Assembly: GCA_963575745.1 (NCBI GenBank)
Contig: CAUYUJ010015274.1
Location: 187,935-251,934, forward strand
DNA length: 64,000 bases
Reading direction: 5' to 3'
Source: Prorocentrum cordatum
Lineage: Eukaryota > Sar > Dinophyceae > Prorocentrales > Prorocentraceae
The notes under the pieces: model-generated
The model's database searches: none
What the model saw: only the letters and a program-made list of their open reading frames with translations
Told to the model about the DNA's origin: nothing
Made by a program: the position numbers and the translations under genes
Part shown: positions 50,437-62,598 of the stretch, piece after piece
How the letters are laid out: each line of letters opens with the position of its first letter
Position numbering within the stretch: the stretch's first letter is position 1

Positions 50437-50705
50437 CGACGTACCGTGCCGTGCCGTGCTGCGCCGTGCCGCGCGGCGCCGTGCCGTGCCGTGCCGTGCC
50501 GTGCCGTGCCGTGCCGTGCCGTGCCGTTACGCGCGGCGCCGCGCCGCGCCGCGTGCCGGGCCGCGCTGCGCCGTGCCTTGCGAGTGCCGCGCGGCGTCGC
50601 GCCGCGCCGTGCCGCGTCGTGCCGTGCCGCGCAGTGCCGTGCGGCGCCGTGCCGTGCTATGCCATCCCGTGCCGCGCCGCGCCGCGCCGTGCCGTGCGGC
50701 GCCTT
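50437..50705. repeat. GTGCC/GCGCC pentanucleotide tract
   Basis: CCGTG repeats with CGCGC, CCGCG and CGGCG substitutions for about 270 bp. Open frames (Arg/Ala/Cys/Pro) are artefacts. Confidence 0.95.
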
Positions 50706-52132
50706 CGTCCGTCGCGCGTCGTTGGTCGTCGGCCGGCCGGCCTCCTCCCTTCTTATTATTGGGTACTATTGCTTAACGGTATCTTTGTCTTATCATTGAT
50801 GTCTCTCCCTGAATCTTCTACCACTGAGCAGAGAGAACACGAGACCGTAATTCCTTTGTCATCTTACCCCGATTCTCAGAGGAAAGACTTGGGGATGTCA
50901 GACGCGGTGGGGGGTGTTGGCGCGAGTTTTTGCAAGGTGGGGGCGCGTCCGCATCTCCAGGAGATCCCCCCACCTTCCCGCCCTCCCCACCACTGTCTTG
51001 GAGCCCCCAAGAAAGGTTTCCGGGTCACCCGGAGATGGTGCTGCGGCATCTCCAGTTCGCACGGAAACTTTGCGGGGTTTTCTTGGAGTGTTCATCTTGG
51101 GGCTCCTTGAGCGCTCCCAAACCGTCCTGGAGCCCCCCAAGAAAGCTCCAAGAAGGCCCCGAAAGGTCTCCGGGCCACCCAAACATGGTGTTGCAGCACC
51201 TCCGGCGGATCCGGACACTTTTCGGGACCCTCTTGGAGGCTTTTCGGGGCACTCTTGGGGCCACAGCAGGCCCCCAAGAGGCCTCCAAAGGGCTCCCCTA
51301 CGACGCCCTGAGAAGCCCCCAAGAATCTCAACATACCTCAAGAGGCGCCCAAGAGTCACTTTGATCATGCTCCAAAGAACCTGCAGTAGGCCCCAAGGGG
51401 CCACCAAAAGGGCTCCCAAGAGGCTCGGCGATCGTCTCAGACATGTACGAATTCGTGCAATGTTCGGATACATGGTGACCCCGGCGCCGCGTCTACTTGC
51501 GAAGGTTCTCCGCATGCCCCCACGCCGTTTCACAAGAGTTCCGGTGGCCCCCTGGGTTCCTTTTTGGGGCCGTTCTGGGGGCTATTTGGGCTGCGTTGTG
51601 GGCCTCATGGGTCGTCTCGGTGCCATCTTGGGTTGTCTTGGAGCCCTCTTCGGTGGTCTCTTAGGCCGTCTTGAGGCGTTCCTGGCGGCCTCTTAACCCG
51701 TTTTGGAGCATTGGAACCCAGAAAAAGCGAGAACGTTTAAATCCGCCAGGAAACCAAAAGAAAAACTATGGTTCTGGCCTCGTGGAGCCCCCGAGGGGGC
51801 CCTCTTGGAGCCCCACGGGGGCGTCTGCAGGGTCTCTTTGGCCGTCTTGAAGCCATTGTGAGCGTCTTGGGGCGCTCTGGGGCCGTCTCGGAGCCGTCTT
51901 GGAACAGCGCAATCGCATTCGAAGTTCACGCGAAGTCTTTGAGTACCTGTTGGGACCCTCCTGAAGGCCCTCCGAGACTCAAGCCGAGCCCTGCAAGAGG
52001 AAACATGTGTACGTACAAACAGCGGATACATGGTGACCCCGCGCGCGGAAGCTAAACAAAAATATCTTAGGGGGCCCTCTTGCGTCTCTCTTGGGCCTTT
52101 TTTTTTTTGAGAAGACACGAACTGTAACATAA
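50706..52132. other. Unassigned GC-rich region with a duplicated segment and decamer arrays
   Basis: No gene recognised. A ~130-bp segment with CCCCCAAGAAAG, GGTGCTGCGGCA/GGTGTTGCAGCA and CGGA(A)ACTTT occurs twice (about 51000-51075 and 51140-51225). Decamer arrays resume at about 51540-51700 and 51770-51900. A T homopolymer lies at 52099-52110. Confidence 0.5.
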
Positions 52133-52420
52133 ATGTAACACAAGACACGCTCTCCAATAAGGAGGCGGTTTGTCTTGAAAGGTTTGTTGAATTCATGGCC
52201 CTCCTGAGGGCCTCTTCAAACCCGCAGAGGGCTCCCGCAGGGCCCAAGAGGGCCCAGGAGGGCCCCAAGAGGGCCCCAAGATGGCTCCAAGAGGCCAAAC
52301 ATTTTTACCAATTTAACACAAGACGCTCGCCAATAAGGAGGCGGTTTGTGTAAAGTGTGCATTGAATTCTTGGCCCTCTCGGTAGCGTTTGAAGGGCCCT
52401 CAGAAGGCCCCCGCAGGGCC
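52133..52420. repeat. ~165-bp direct duplication
   Basis: TAACACAAGAC...CCAATAAGGAGGCGGTTTG, TTGAATTC, TGGCCCTC and CCCGCAGGGCCC occur in the same order at about 52137-52245 and 52312-52420, with intervening CCCAAGAGGGCC array sequence. Confidence 0.75.
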
Positions 52421-53055
52421 CCAAGAGGCCCACGAGGGCCACAAGAGGGCCCCAATATGGCTCCAAGAGGGCCCGAAATTTAGCACAGCGGCACCAGCAC
52501 CACGGGCAGCCCAGGCCGCACCAGCAGCATCAACGCTAGCAGCAACAGCAACATCTGTAGCAACAACAGCGAGAGAGGCAGCAACGGAAAGATGATTCCA
52601 CGATGGAACCATCAGGGGCTTTTGAAAGGCTCACGAGATTACCCTTGTCGTCCCAATTTGCCTACCCCTGCTAAGCAATGGCCCCAAAATGACCCCAGAG
52701 CAACCCTGCGGCCCCAAGAGAACACACTTCCGACTGAACGAAGGCTACCGCGCGACCTCGATTTTATTCCGAGGTGGCCCCAGAAGTTCGAGACGACTTC
52801 GAGATTGCCCCAAGATGACCCTTTTAAACCTTCATCGACCCCAATGTTATGTCAATATGGCTCCAATGTGACTCCGATGCGTTGGCCGATAGGACGGATG
52901 GGGGTGCTGGCCCTCATCCTCGTCGCCCTCGTCGTCGTCGTCGTCGTCGTGGTCGCTGTCCGCCTGGCCCCAATGGCCCCATACATAGCAGAAAACCGAA
53001 TCCCGAACACAAGCCGAATCAATCAATTCTCTGATAATGCCAATCGATACCGAGC
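52421..53055. other. Unassigned sequence
   Basis: CAGCA-rich tract (52485-52585, AGCAGCATCAACGC, AGCAACAGCAACA), then sequence without a recognisable gene and a short CGTCGTCGTC tract (52918-52955). One + frame from ATG 52592 stays open to 53389 but is low-complexity from 53050 on. Confidence 0.45.
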
Positions 53056-53305
53056 AAAGCCAAGCATTGCCAGGCAATGCCAAGCAATGGCGAGCAATGC
53101 TGAGCAATGCCAAGCAATGGCGAGCAATGCCAAGCAACGCCAATCAATGGCGAGCAATGGCAAGCAGTGGCAAGCAATAGCAAGCAATGCCAAGCAATGG
53201 CAAGCAATGGCAAGCAGTGCAACGCAACAAGCAGAGGCAAGCAATGGCAAACAATGCCAAGCAATGGCAAACACTGCCAAGCAATGCCAAGCACTGCTCC
53301 CATGC
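53056..53305. repeat. GCAATGCCAA/GCAATGGCAA decamer array
   Basis: About 25 decamers of the type CAAGCAATGG and CAAGCAATGC. Same GCAATG core as the array at 36.5-36.8 kb. All three + frames and the minus strand are open across it; the peptides are periodic artefacts. Confidence 0.92.
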
Positions 53306-55737
53306 AAGAGGATTATTTCCCCTAAGTGGGGTCGCGCTTGGATTCTTTTTTTGCGATGGAAGGCTCAGGCATCTTTGAAGGCGTTCTGAACGCCATCATG
53401 TCGGGCGCGTCCTTCGGCGCAGAAGCCTACCAACAAGCTGCCCGAGTGCAGCAAACGGGGTACGGACACGTCGTGACGACATACCCCGCTGCAGGAGTAC
53501 ATTCAGAATTTCTTTGTCAACCTACTGAAAGAATTGAGGCGGCTGGGCAACCTCCTGCTAGCGTGGTAAGATTCCGATTCGAATCGGGGAAGAGGGGTTT
53601 TAATTTTTACCTGGCCGCGCCCTGACAAGGGAGCGAAGCGGTAGGGAGACCCGCCGTTGCCCGAACAGCGGAACCGAGGTCACCTGACCGTTTGACCAAG
53701 TCCAACGGCTTCCCACCACGTGTCCACGACTAAAGGCCACCGTCGCGGCCACGGGGGTTCAGCAACAAGTGGTTCCTTCTGTGCCAGAACCACGGTCGGT
53801 TGTTATTGCCCAGCAAACAGTTGAGTCAAATGCAACAACAGCCTGCGGAACAGCAGCAACGAGCTCTTACTGAGCAGCGACAAGTGTTCGAACGATACCA
53901 GGAGGCATGCCTCCATGGGCTACGTTCTACCCTTCCTCTTTCAGGTGTGGAGGTCCATCACTTTGAACCTTCCAAAGCTCCCGAACAGGAACGTTTGAGG
54001 ATGCTGAGGGCTGCCGCCCCTTCCTTCACTGGAGGGGGCGTCTCACTTCTGCCGTCGCCCTTACCCCGAAAGTTGTGCGCCAGTTTTGGGGTCCTGGGCC
54101 TTCTCCTACATCTTTTTTAGGTCGTGGGAGGTCCTGGAGGAAAGATCCCGCATGCGAATCTTCGGTTTTCGGATCCGTAGGCGGGGTGTTTGTTTTACCC
54201 TTGATTCTTGACGGTGCGTGTTTGGTTTTTGAACTGTATCCCCGTTCTTGTCTCCCCGTGGCTGATCACAGGTTGGTGGCTGGGTTCACGAATCTTTCAC
54301 AACTCCATTCGCCCAGTTTCTTCTGTTGCCTTTGCTACTACTCAGGGGCGAGGAAGGATGGTGGAGGAACGCTCGGGTACTACAGAAGTTTGCGGCCCGA
54401 GCGGCAGGGAAACGATTGCCGCCGCGCGCCTTTCATGTCGTCTCGTCACTGTTATTCTAACGGAGGTACTCCCGTGGGGACCTCGTCGCCACGGCTGGAC
54501 TTCGGAGCCTGGCTCGGCCGCCTTGGGCCAAGGCCTGTCACCGACGCATCGGCGTGTATCGTCGATTCCAGGTCAATGTTTCCCCCCGTGAGCGGGTCCC
54601 CCCAGGGTTCCCCTCCTCTACTGCTTCGCTGCGCCGCCCTCTGTGCCTGGGTCACTTTCCCTTGCGCGCCGCGCTCGCTTTCCGTCGGCCAGGACCGCGG
54701 CGGCCCGGGCGAGGGTGCCCCACCAGAAGGTCGAGGGGGCCTTTTCTTCGGAATGGCCGTCTTGGGGATCGGTTGCACGGCCGCGGAGATTTTGCTGGAG
54801 GCCCTCAGCAAACCAGATGGCTGACGGGGCGAGGAGATCAGGACGGGCATGAGGGGAAAGGAGTGGATGGGGGAAACGGGAGATACGAGGTGAAGACGGG
54901 GCGAGGCTTGAGGGACAGTGCAGTAGAGGATTGGGGGAGGGTGTTGGGCGTTCTCTATGTCCGCTGTTCTGTCCATGGCTGGACAGGACGACGTGGCGAT
55001 ATCAAAGATTGCGATGCGGCTCGCGGACGAGGATGCCCCCGCCGCTCCCGTGTCTACGTACCGCGACAGATCCATGGCGTCTGGTGGAAGCGATTAGGGC
55101 GTCAATGTTGAGAATAAGGGCAGAGAGGGCGGTGCATTTTTTCTCTGCATCTCATTGCGTTGCCGTGAAGAGCCTTTGCGCAGGGGAATCACAGACAATA
55201 GTCATTCGAGCAGATGGCTTCGACTTGGTTTTTGATTTGTTGGTGTGATGCTTCGTTGGCGCGCGGTGTCTCGCTGTCCGCCTGCGTGCACGTGGGTCAG
55301 TGGATCTCGTCCCATCCCCGATCCTTCTTGCCGCCTCTTCTTGCATTGACCCCTGCACATCATGCGGTCCCTTGAGGCCTTCTGGTGGCCCCTAAACTTT
55401 ACCCCTTAACGGGTCGCTCGAGGGAGCAACGGTCTCGCAGCTCGGGCGTGCAGGCGCCTTCTGGCCTGTTGGCCGCTGCGTCCCTTTCGCTCATTGGGGA
55501 TGGATGTCAAGGGGGTCGTGTGGAGAATGTGGGCCTTTGTGCAGACGGGGGCAGTAGACCGAGGAGGCAGAAGACAAGGAGGGATGAGGTTGAGGCGAGG
55601 GGAGGAAAGCGAAGACAGTTTCGATGATATGAGGGGCGTGGGGAGACGGATGGGGAGCAGTGAGGCAGCAACTCGGTGGAGGGGGCAGGGCCCCCCAGTT
55701 TTTTGGGGACCGTGCGCGGGGATGGGGGGGGAGCACG
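53306..55737. other. Unassigned region with a few protein-like ORFs
   Basis: No known family recognised. Possible exons: a + frame from ATG 53356 (MEGSGIFEGVLNAIMSGASF) to 53625; a + frame from ATG 53830 to 54120 with a Gln-rich start (QQQPAEQQQRALTEQRQVFE); and a minus-strand frame of 207 codons with ATG at 55075 (MDLSRYVDTGAAGASSSASR), low in hydrophobics. Composition hints at coding, but none can be assigned, and start and splice sites are unknown. Confidence 0.35.
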
Positions 55738-55806
55738 TGGAGGAGGAGGCGGAGGAGGAGGAGGAGGCGGAGGAGGAGGAGGAGGAGGAGGAGGAGGAGA
55801 AGAGGA
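55738..55806. repeat. (GAG)n/(GGA)n tract
   Basis: About 70 bp of GAGGAGGCGGAGG units. The overlapping open frames on both strands are artefacts. Confidence 0.93.
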
Positions 55807-56712
55807 AGAGAAGCTCGGGCCCGAGACCGCGCACGTCCACAGGGGGCATGGGCCGTTCGGTCCGAGCTCAGCGGGGTCGCACGGCCAGGGGGGCAGGAAC
55901 GGCGCTCGTCTGCCAGGCATCGCCGAGCGAGGCGGCAAAGAGGCTTGGCCAGAACCATCCTGAGGATCCTCACTTCGCATAATATATAGAGGCACGCCAC
56001 TCCTCGATGGCGAAAGCGATGGCAGATGGATGGACGTGCGTGGTGTGCTGTTGGTTGAATGCCAAAGATGGCTGGACATGCCGGAAAAAAAGGAGGTGCA
56101 CGAGAATGCGGAGGACGCAACACGTTCTACGTACGTATCGATGATGAATGAACGAAGGCGAAGAGCCATGAGAGGAATTAACGAATGAAGCCGCGCGTCC
56201 GTAAGCACATGGGCAATGGCACGCGGGTGCGCTAGACAGTGTAGTTGCGCACCGTTGCTTTCCAGGCTTCCGCTAGGAGCGTGCCCAAATCTTAGAAGTT
56301 CCAACCCGAAGTGTGGCACATCTACTTAGCATGCTTCGACAATTATGTTGCCCACGCCTGGTGGGGCCTGCCCCATTTCTGGCGGCCAGGCGCCTGCGAC
56401 AGCTCAGAGGATGAAGGTTGGACAGCAACCATGCGGACAGGATGGGCGTCGGCCTTGCGTGCGATGATAATGCCACCATGAAGGGGAAACGGGGTGATTT
56501 CAAGCATCATGCTGGATTCGATGGCTTTCACGTTTGCCTGCGCGCTGTCCCGTGAGACCAACCAACTAAAGGCGAACCTGATGAAGGAGGGCATCATCGC
56601 GGGCATCTACGCGTACATTCCGACCGCCACGTGGTTCGCCGAGGGTTGCGACGAAGGATGGCGGAATATGACATCAAAACGTACTTAACTCCACCCATGG
56701 GGAGTGCCAAGC
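55807..56712. other. Unassigned sequence
   Basis: No recognisable gene. A short + frame (56494-56688, with MLDSMAFTFACALSRETNQL) has protein-like composition but only about 60 codons. It could be an exon. Confidence 0.4.
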
Positions 56713-57372
56713 ATGGGTCAACAAGAATACGACATCATCTCGGTAATAAACGACGACCTCAGAGACATCATCGAGATCTCCCGCATATCGCAGAACCTCC
56801 AGATCCCCGTGATCGTCGCCCATCCAGAAGCAGAACCCAAAAACCCACATGGCATTACAGCTTGGCAGACGCCCCAGTTGCAGCACCTGGAACGCCACCC
56901 CACATCCAGTAGTACCATAGCCATCAGCCCCAACGGCATACGAACCTGGATCCTGGCGACGAACCATGGACTGGATTGTCGAGGTGAAAATCATGATATG
57001 GCCCCATTCATCTCGCATTACATGGACAGGATAATGATCGCTCGGTGGAGGACGGCCGCAACACCTACGGGGACAGCATCCACGGATACTACGGACAGCA
57101 ACAACATCATCGCGCACATCAGCACTCACCTGATCTGCGTCACGGGCAGCAACACTACCATCACGGACAACAGAAACAACACCATCATGGACAACAACAC
57201 CATCATGGACACCTACATCATCACCGGCACGGACAACCACACCATCACGAACGGCAGCCACGCCATCATGGACAGCAACCACACCATCACGAATAACAAC
57301 GCCACCATCGGGGACCCCCCCTCCAGGCGGAGGGGGACGGCGACCTCACCGTCAAGTGAGAGAGCCCCGTAG
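56713..57372 (+). CDS. Hypothetical ORF ending in a Thr/Asn-rich repeat
   Basis: ATG 56713 opens 219 codons (MGQQEYDIISVINDDLRDII). The first ~120 residues have mixed, protein-like composition (AISPNGIRTWILATNHGLD). The last ~90 read through a CACCATCATGGACA-type minisatellite (57165-57300) as TITDN/NTIMD repeats. The minus strand is open for a similar length, so coding direction is uncertain. No family recognised. Confidence 0.25.
   Translation: MGQQEYDIISVINDDLRDIIEISRISQNLQIPVIVAHPEAEPKNPHGITAWQTPQLQHLERHPTSSSTIAISPNGIRTWILATNHGLDCRGENHDMAPFISHYMDRIMIARWRTAATPTGTASTDTTDSNNIIAHISTHLICVTGSNTTITDNRNNTIMDNNTIMDTYIITGTDNHTITNGSHAIMDSNHTITNNNATIGDPPSRRRGTATSPSSERAP
57165..57300. repeat. CACCATCATGGACAGCAAC-type minisatellite
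   Basis: Irregular 15-21 bp units with CACCATCA and GGACA(G/A)CAAC. Open in several frames (His/Gln, Thr/Asn, and Val/Asp on the minus strand). Confidence 0.85.
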
Positions 57373-58526
57373 AAGCAGGCTCCCCGCCAGGAGCCAGGAC
57401 CCAGGATTCCCCCCCCCCTTCGCCATGAGGTTTCCTCTCCCTCCTTTCCTGTCCTGGCCAGGGCGTGAGCAGCGCTGCTGCCCCGTTTATACACCCCCGC
57501 CCCAGTAGAGAGACTTCGGCGGCGCGGCCGCTGGCACCATCGGGGCGGGGATGTCTGCGCAAGTCGTCGCCCAGGATTCCAGGGTCCTGGCCCTCCTGCT
57601 TCCCTTGGCCAGGCAGCCTTCCTCCTTCTTTCCTTGGGGGTCAGGCCGCTGCCCTCGCCCTGGTTCCCGCCTCCCGCCTCTCCCCCTCTTTCGGGCGCCC
57701 TGGAGGCATCCTTCCTCTTCCCCCCGCATCCTTCCTTTTTTTTTTTTTTTTTTTGTTTTTTTGTTTTTGCCTTTGGGCTCTTGGGCCCAGGGCTGTCGGG
57801 CCCTGTGCGTCCCCTTGCCCATGTCGGGCCTTCGGCCCGTTTCGCCTCGGCCTCTAGAGGCCCCCTTGGAGGAATCTACGCGCGGTCGCGGCGGGCCCGC
57901 CGCGCGCCGCCGCAGCGGCAATGTCCGCCCCGGCCACGGTCTCGCGGAGACGGTTGGGTTGCGCTCGAAAGGCTCGAAAGGAGGAGGAATAATAATAGGA
58001 ATGGCGATATAATCGATGCGCGAATGAGTAGGAATAGCATTACTGTGGAAATTCTGGGAAGAGGACTACTAGCAATACTAACGCGCTGGCTATTAATGAT
58101 AATATTATTTGTATTAGTAAGAACAATGTCAGGCTCAATCGGTGATTGGTAATCATAAGCATCGTACCGCTAGTATCATATAACCCACTATTCTGATTCA
58201 GCGAATCCGAATGATGATGCTACGAATGCGAATAATAACGAGCATTATTAGTAAGATTAGTGGTCGTAATCGTAGCACTGATCAATAACGATGTCCATAG
58301 TACCGCTGCTACTGCTACCACTACTACTACTACGACGACGACTATTACTATTACTCTACTAATACTATTACCACGTCATACAATAATGCGAACACAACCA
58401 CAAGTACGAATGCGAACATTCCAAATATAAGTAATAATCCGACTGATCATAATATTATTGATACGACTACTATTAGTAATGCGTTTCAGTTTTAGTATTC
58501 GCTAAATTCTCTGAATCGTCGTATTT
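57373..58526. other. Unassigned sequence with a T homopolymer
   Basis: No gene recognised. T-rich homopolymer-like tract at about 57735-57770. From 58000 the sequence becomes AT-rich, with many ATA/ACTACTA triplets, and grades into the GTA tract. Confidence 0.5.
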
Positions 58527-59392
<866 letters not shown>

Positions 59393-59640
59393 GTAAGAGT
59401 ACGAGTAATACTAAATGGTTTTTGTTATCACTGATATAGTAATATGATGAATCTTAAGACGAATCATAATCATATAAAGACCAAGGTCAGTAATACACAC
59501 TAGACCAATACAACAATCAGACTAATACTAGTCATAAGAATAACAATCATAATCGATATGCAACGAATAATGATATTCATACAATGAGGAGGTGGGGGAG
59601 GAGGAGGAGGAGGAGGAATAATAACATGAGAACAACAATG
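59393..59640. other. AT-rich flank of the GTA tract
   Basis: Short, AT-rich, TAATA/CATAAT-containing sequence and a GGAGGAGGA tract (59585-59615). No gene. Confidence 0.5.
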
Positions 59641-60290
59641 GGGGCCTCATGAGGCCCTCTTGCGGCTTCCGGGGGCTCCCTGAAAGCCTTTTGGGGGCTT
59701 CAGAACGGCCCTCATAGGAGGCCTGTGGGAGCCTCCAAGGAACCCCATTTGGCCTTCGGAGGCCGTCTTGGGCCCCTCTTTGGGCAGTCGTGGGTTCTTC
59801 TTTGGGCGCTTGAGGGCCGTCTTGGGGGTCTATGGGGCCGTCATGGGATTGTCTTGGGGCAGTCTTGGGGACCATCTTGTGGGCCCCATCGGGCTATCTT
59901 CGGGCCCGGAGCCCTCTTGAACCGTCCTGCGGGCCTTTTGGAGGCCTCTGGGGCCGTCTTTTGGGCGATCCCGAAGGTCAATGGGGCCGTTTAGGAGCGG
60001 CGAAAACTAGAAACACGAGAACACTAAAACCATTGAATAAGGTCAATGAATGAGTTTGCCCTCCTGGAGGTCTTGGAACCTTGTTGGGGCGTATTGGGGG
60101 CCTCCTGGGCCGTTCGGATGACATCTTAGGGCAATGTTGGGTCATATTTGACATAATGGAGCCGTCTTGGACACACCTTGGAGCCATCTTGGGTTCCCTC
60201 GGGGCCATCTTGGCCGTCCTGGAGGCGTGTTGGAGGCCATCTGGGGCCATCTCGGCCGTCTTGAAGGCGATGTCGGGAGCTGGGGACATA
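59640..60290. repeat. Decamer arrays with linker, distal copy
   Basis: GGCCGTCTTGGGG units from 59640 to 59990. A linker (59991-60055) with GGAGCGGCGAAAACTAGAAA and CATTGAATAAGG follows. A second array runs 60056-60260. GGGTGGCCGGCGGGTTGGGC at 60307 resembles the start of flank A. Confidence 0.75.
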
Positions 60291-62029
60291 TTCTGGATGT
60301 CCTTGCGGGTGGCCGGCGGGTTGGGCCGAGACCACACCGTGAGTTTTTCAAGAACCCAGCTGGCTCAGGACTGGTACGTTACTATGCACAATGCGTGCGG
60401 CATTCGCCCTTCGAGCATTTCGCGCCCGGGTCACGTTTTCCTGGCCTACCGTTGTCACCCAGATGTTGTGTATATTTGGTTGCCCTGGAAAAGACGAGGG
60501 AGCCTGGAGCGGGGGGCCGAGGCAGGCGGTGGCGGGAGGAGGCATCTGCCCGCGACGTCAGGACTGCTTCGTGCGCACGCGGGCCGTGGTCGCACTGGGC
60601 GTGCTGGGGCGGCCTGGGGACGCCGAGACGCTGGGGCGCCTCGCCGCCCCGCACCCTCCTTTCGCCGTGCAGAAGGATCGAGATGGTTCGGGTCGCCCAA
60701 ACGGGGCCAAAGCAGGAGGGGTTGGTGGATCGCGCCGGGTCGCCGATGCCTCGGCGATGCGGCTCGATGTGGTGTCCGGTTTTCTCCACGCCGACGTCGC
60801 AGCTGCATCGCCGACGTCCCCAGTGTATCGCCGATGCATTGGCGACGTATCGGCGATGCGGGGTGATCCTCCGACCCCTATCTACTCGGATCCCATGTGG
60901 GAGGCATCTAGATGGGGACGGGCAAGAACCATACTCCCGATGGTGGTTTTTTTCCCACTCGCGACCCCAGAGGTCACGACCCCTTCCCAGGGGAACAGAT
61001 TTTCGTCCAAGGTCCGTTTTTGATGGTCCCAGGGCTGGTAGCGCACCCCAGAGGCCGAAATCGAGGAAAAACATACGGATTAACCAATTTCATCCCAGAG
61101 GTCTAGGAAAGGGGTCGCTGCCTGGCAGCAGCTCCTTCCAAGGCAGGATCCGCCGGCGGCGTCGCCGCGGGCGGCGTCTTCCATCTGAGACCAGCGTCGC
61201 CTGCCCAAGCAGCTGCTGCCGTCGGTTTCGGGCAACGTCTGCTGATTTTGGCATCGCCCCAGCTCTGTTCCGTCCTATTTCGGGCATGCCGAGTGCACTT
61301 CCTTTCTTCGACCTCGCTTGTTTTTCCTGTTCCCTCCTTCGCTGCGCGTTCGCAAACCAAAATGACAACGACGATGAGGAGGGCGACGACGAAGACGAGA
61401 ATGATTGCGACGACGAAGACGACGAGGTGTCCCGCCCGCCCGCCTGACTGCCCGCGAATAGGACGATGTGACGGCGTGCCTCCCCCCGTCCGACCGACCG
61501 ACCCGTTGGCCAAGCGCGACAATGACGATGACGTGTCCCGCCCGCCTGCCCGACCCGCCCGACTGACTCGCCGACGCCGACACCGACGCCGACGCCGACG
61601 CTGCCGCCGCCGCCGACGACGACGACCATTACTAAGACGACAAGACCACGACGACGTGTACCGCTCACCCGCCCGACCGACGACGACGATGACGACGCAG
61701 CGATGGGGGGGCGATGTGGGGGTGGTATGACAACCCCCACACACACATTCGGAACGGGGGGAAGAGGTGGTGGGGGGGATGGGGGTTCTCGCCGGGGAGG
61801 AGGAGAAGGAGGAGGAGGAGGAGGAGCAGGAGGGGGATGGGGATGGGGATGGGGGAGTGAGGGGGAGGAGGAGGTGTAGTAGGGGAAGAGGGGTTGGGGG
61901 GAAGATGGGTTCGGGAGAGGAGAGGGGATTCTCGATGGCGGGGGGGGGGGCTGTCCACTGAAGCCCACGCAGAAACCGCTCCGTTTGCTGTCGCAGCATT
62001 TCCGTTTCTTCCCGCTCGTCGTTTTCGCG
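60291..62029. other. Unassigned GC-rich region
   Basis: No known family seen. 60740-60860 has a short repeated CGCCGATGC/TCGGCGATGCGG motif. 61380-61680 contains GACGACGA tracts and repeated GTGTCCCGCCCGCC segments. 61795-61850 is a GGAGGAGG/GGGGATGG tract. Long frames on both strands (up to 426 codons) are low-complexity and overlapping. Confidence 0.45.
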
Positions 62030-62598
62030 TACAAGGCGTCCGACCGTGATGTCAGATGCCTTCCTCGAAGAGCTGCGCCTTCTGGGCTTGCCGCGGGAGG
62101 CTTTGGTCGCCGCGCGCGGGCGGAATTTCGTCCACGAGGTGCGTCGCAGTGAAGGATTGCGGATCGACCTCGGCAGCGCAAGAGTGCGGTGCGGGTATTT
62201 GCGAGGGATGCCCATCATCGCAATTTCTGTTCGCGATGGTCCAAACGATGCTCTCGCACGACGAGAAGGTCAGCCTCGTCGATTCGGTAGGGCTGGCAGA
62301 CCAGCTAGTGTGCGCGGACGACGCGCTCATCATCGCCAGCACGCCCAGGCCCGCGGAGCAGTACATGGAAGCAGTGGAAAAAGCGAACGCGAATTACGGC
62401 CTCTATGTCAAATTGGGGAAGGACGAAATCTTGGCCGTCGGGTGCGACGCTGTCATTCGCAGGCCAGACGGTGCCGCCATATATCTTATGGCCGTCGGCC
62501 CATCCCGCCACCGTGCCTGGGTTGGGGGTATGAAGCCTATTGGATGTTCGTTGGGATCTCGTGGGGGGGGGTTCAGGGGCCTCTTGGAAGCAGTTTGA
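62030..62598 (+). pseudogene. LINE (non-LTR) reverse transcriptase fragment
   Basis: An RVT_1-type palm is recognisable across two + frames. SDAFLEELRLLGLP (from 62049, just after KASDR-like codons recalling the KAFDRV motif) continues to about 62190. After a 1-nt shift comes GICEGCPSSQFLFAMVQTML (compare the family motif GxxQGxPLSPxLF), and then LVCADDALII with the catalytic Asp pair at 62317-62322. The product stops at 62598. Missing N-terminal domains, frameshifts and truncation mean it cannot be functional as it stands. LINE copies are typically 5'-truncated. Confidence 0.75.

Noticed and set aside
50061-50799. Arg/Ala/Cys-rich frames of 115-235 codons
   Set aside because: They translate the A/B minisatellite and the GTGCC pentanucleotide tract.
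60167-61447. 426-codon + frame
   Set aside because: Composition is Arg/Pro/Gly-rich and uneven, it overlaps equally long minus-strand frames, and it starts inside a decamer array; no domain recognised.
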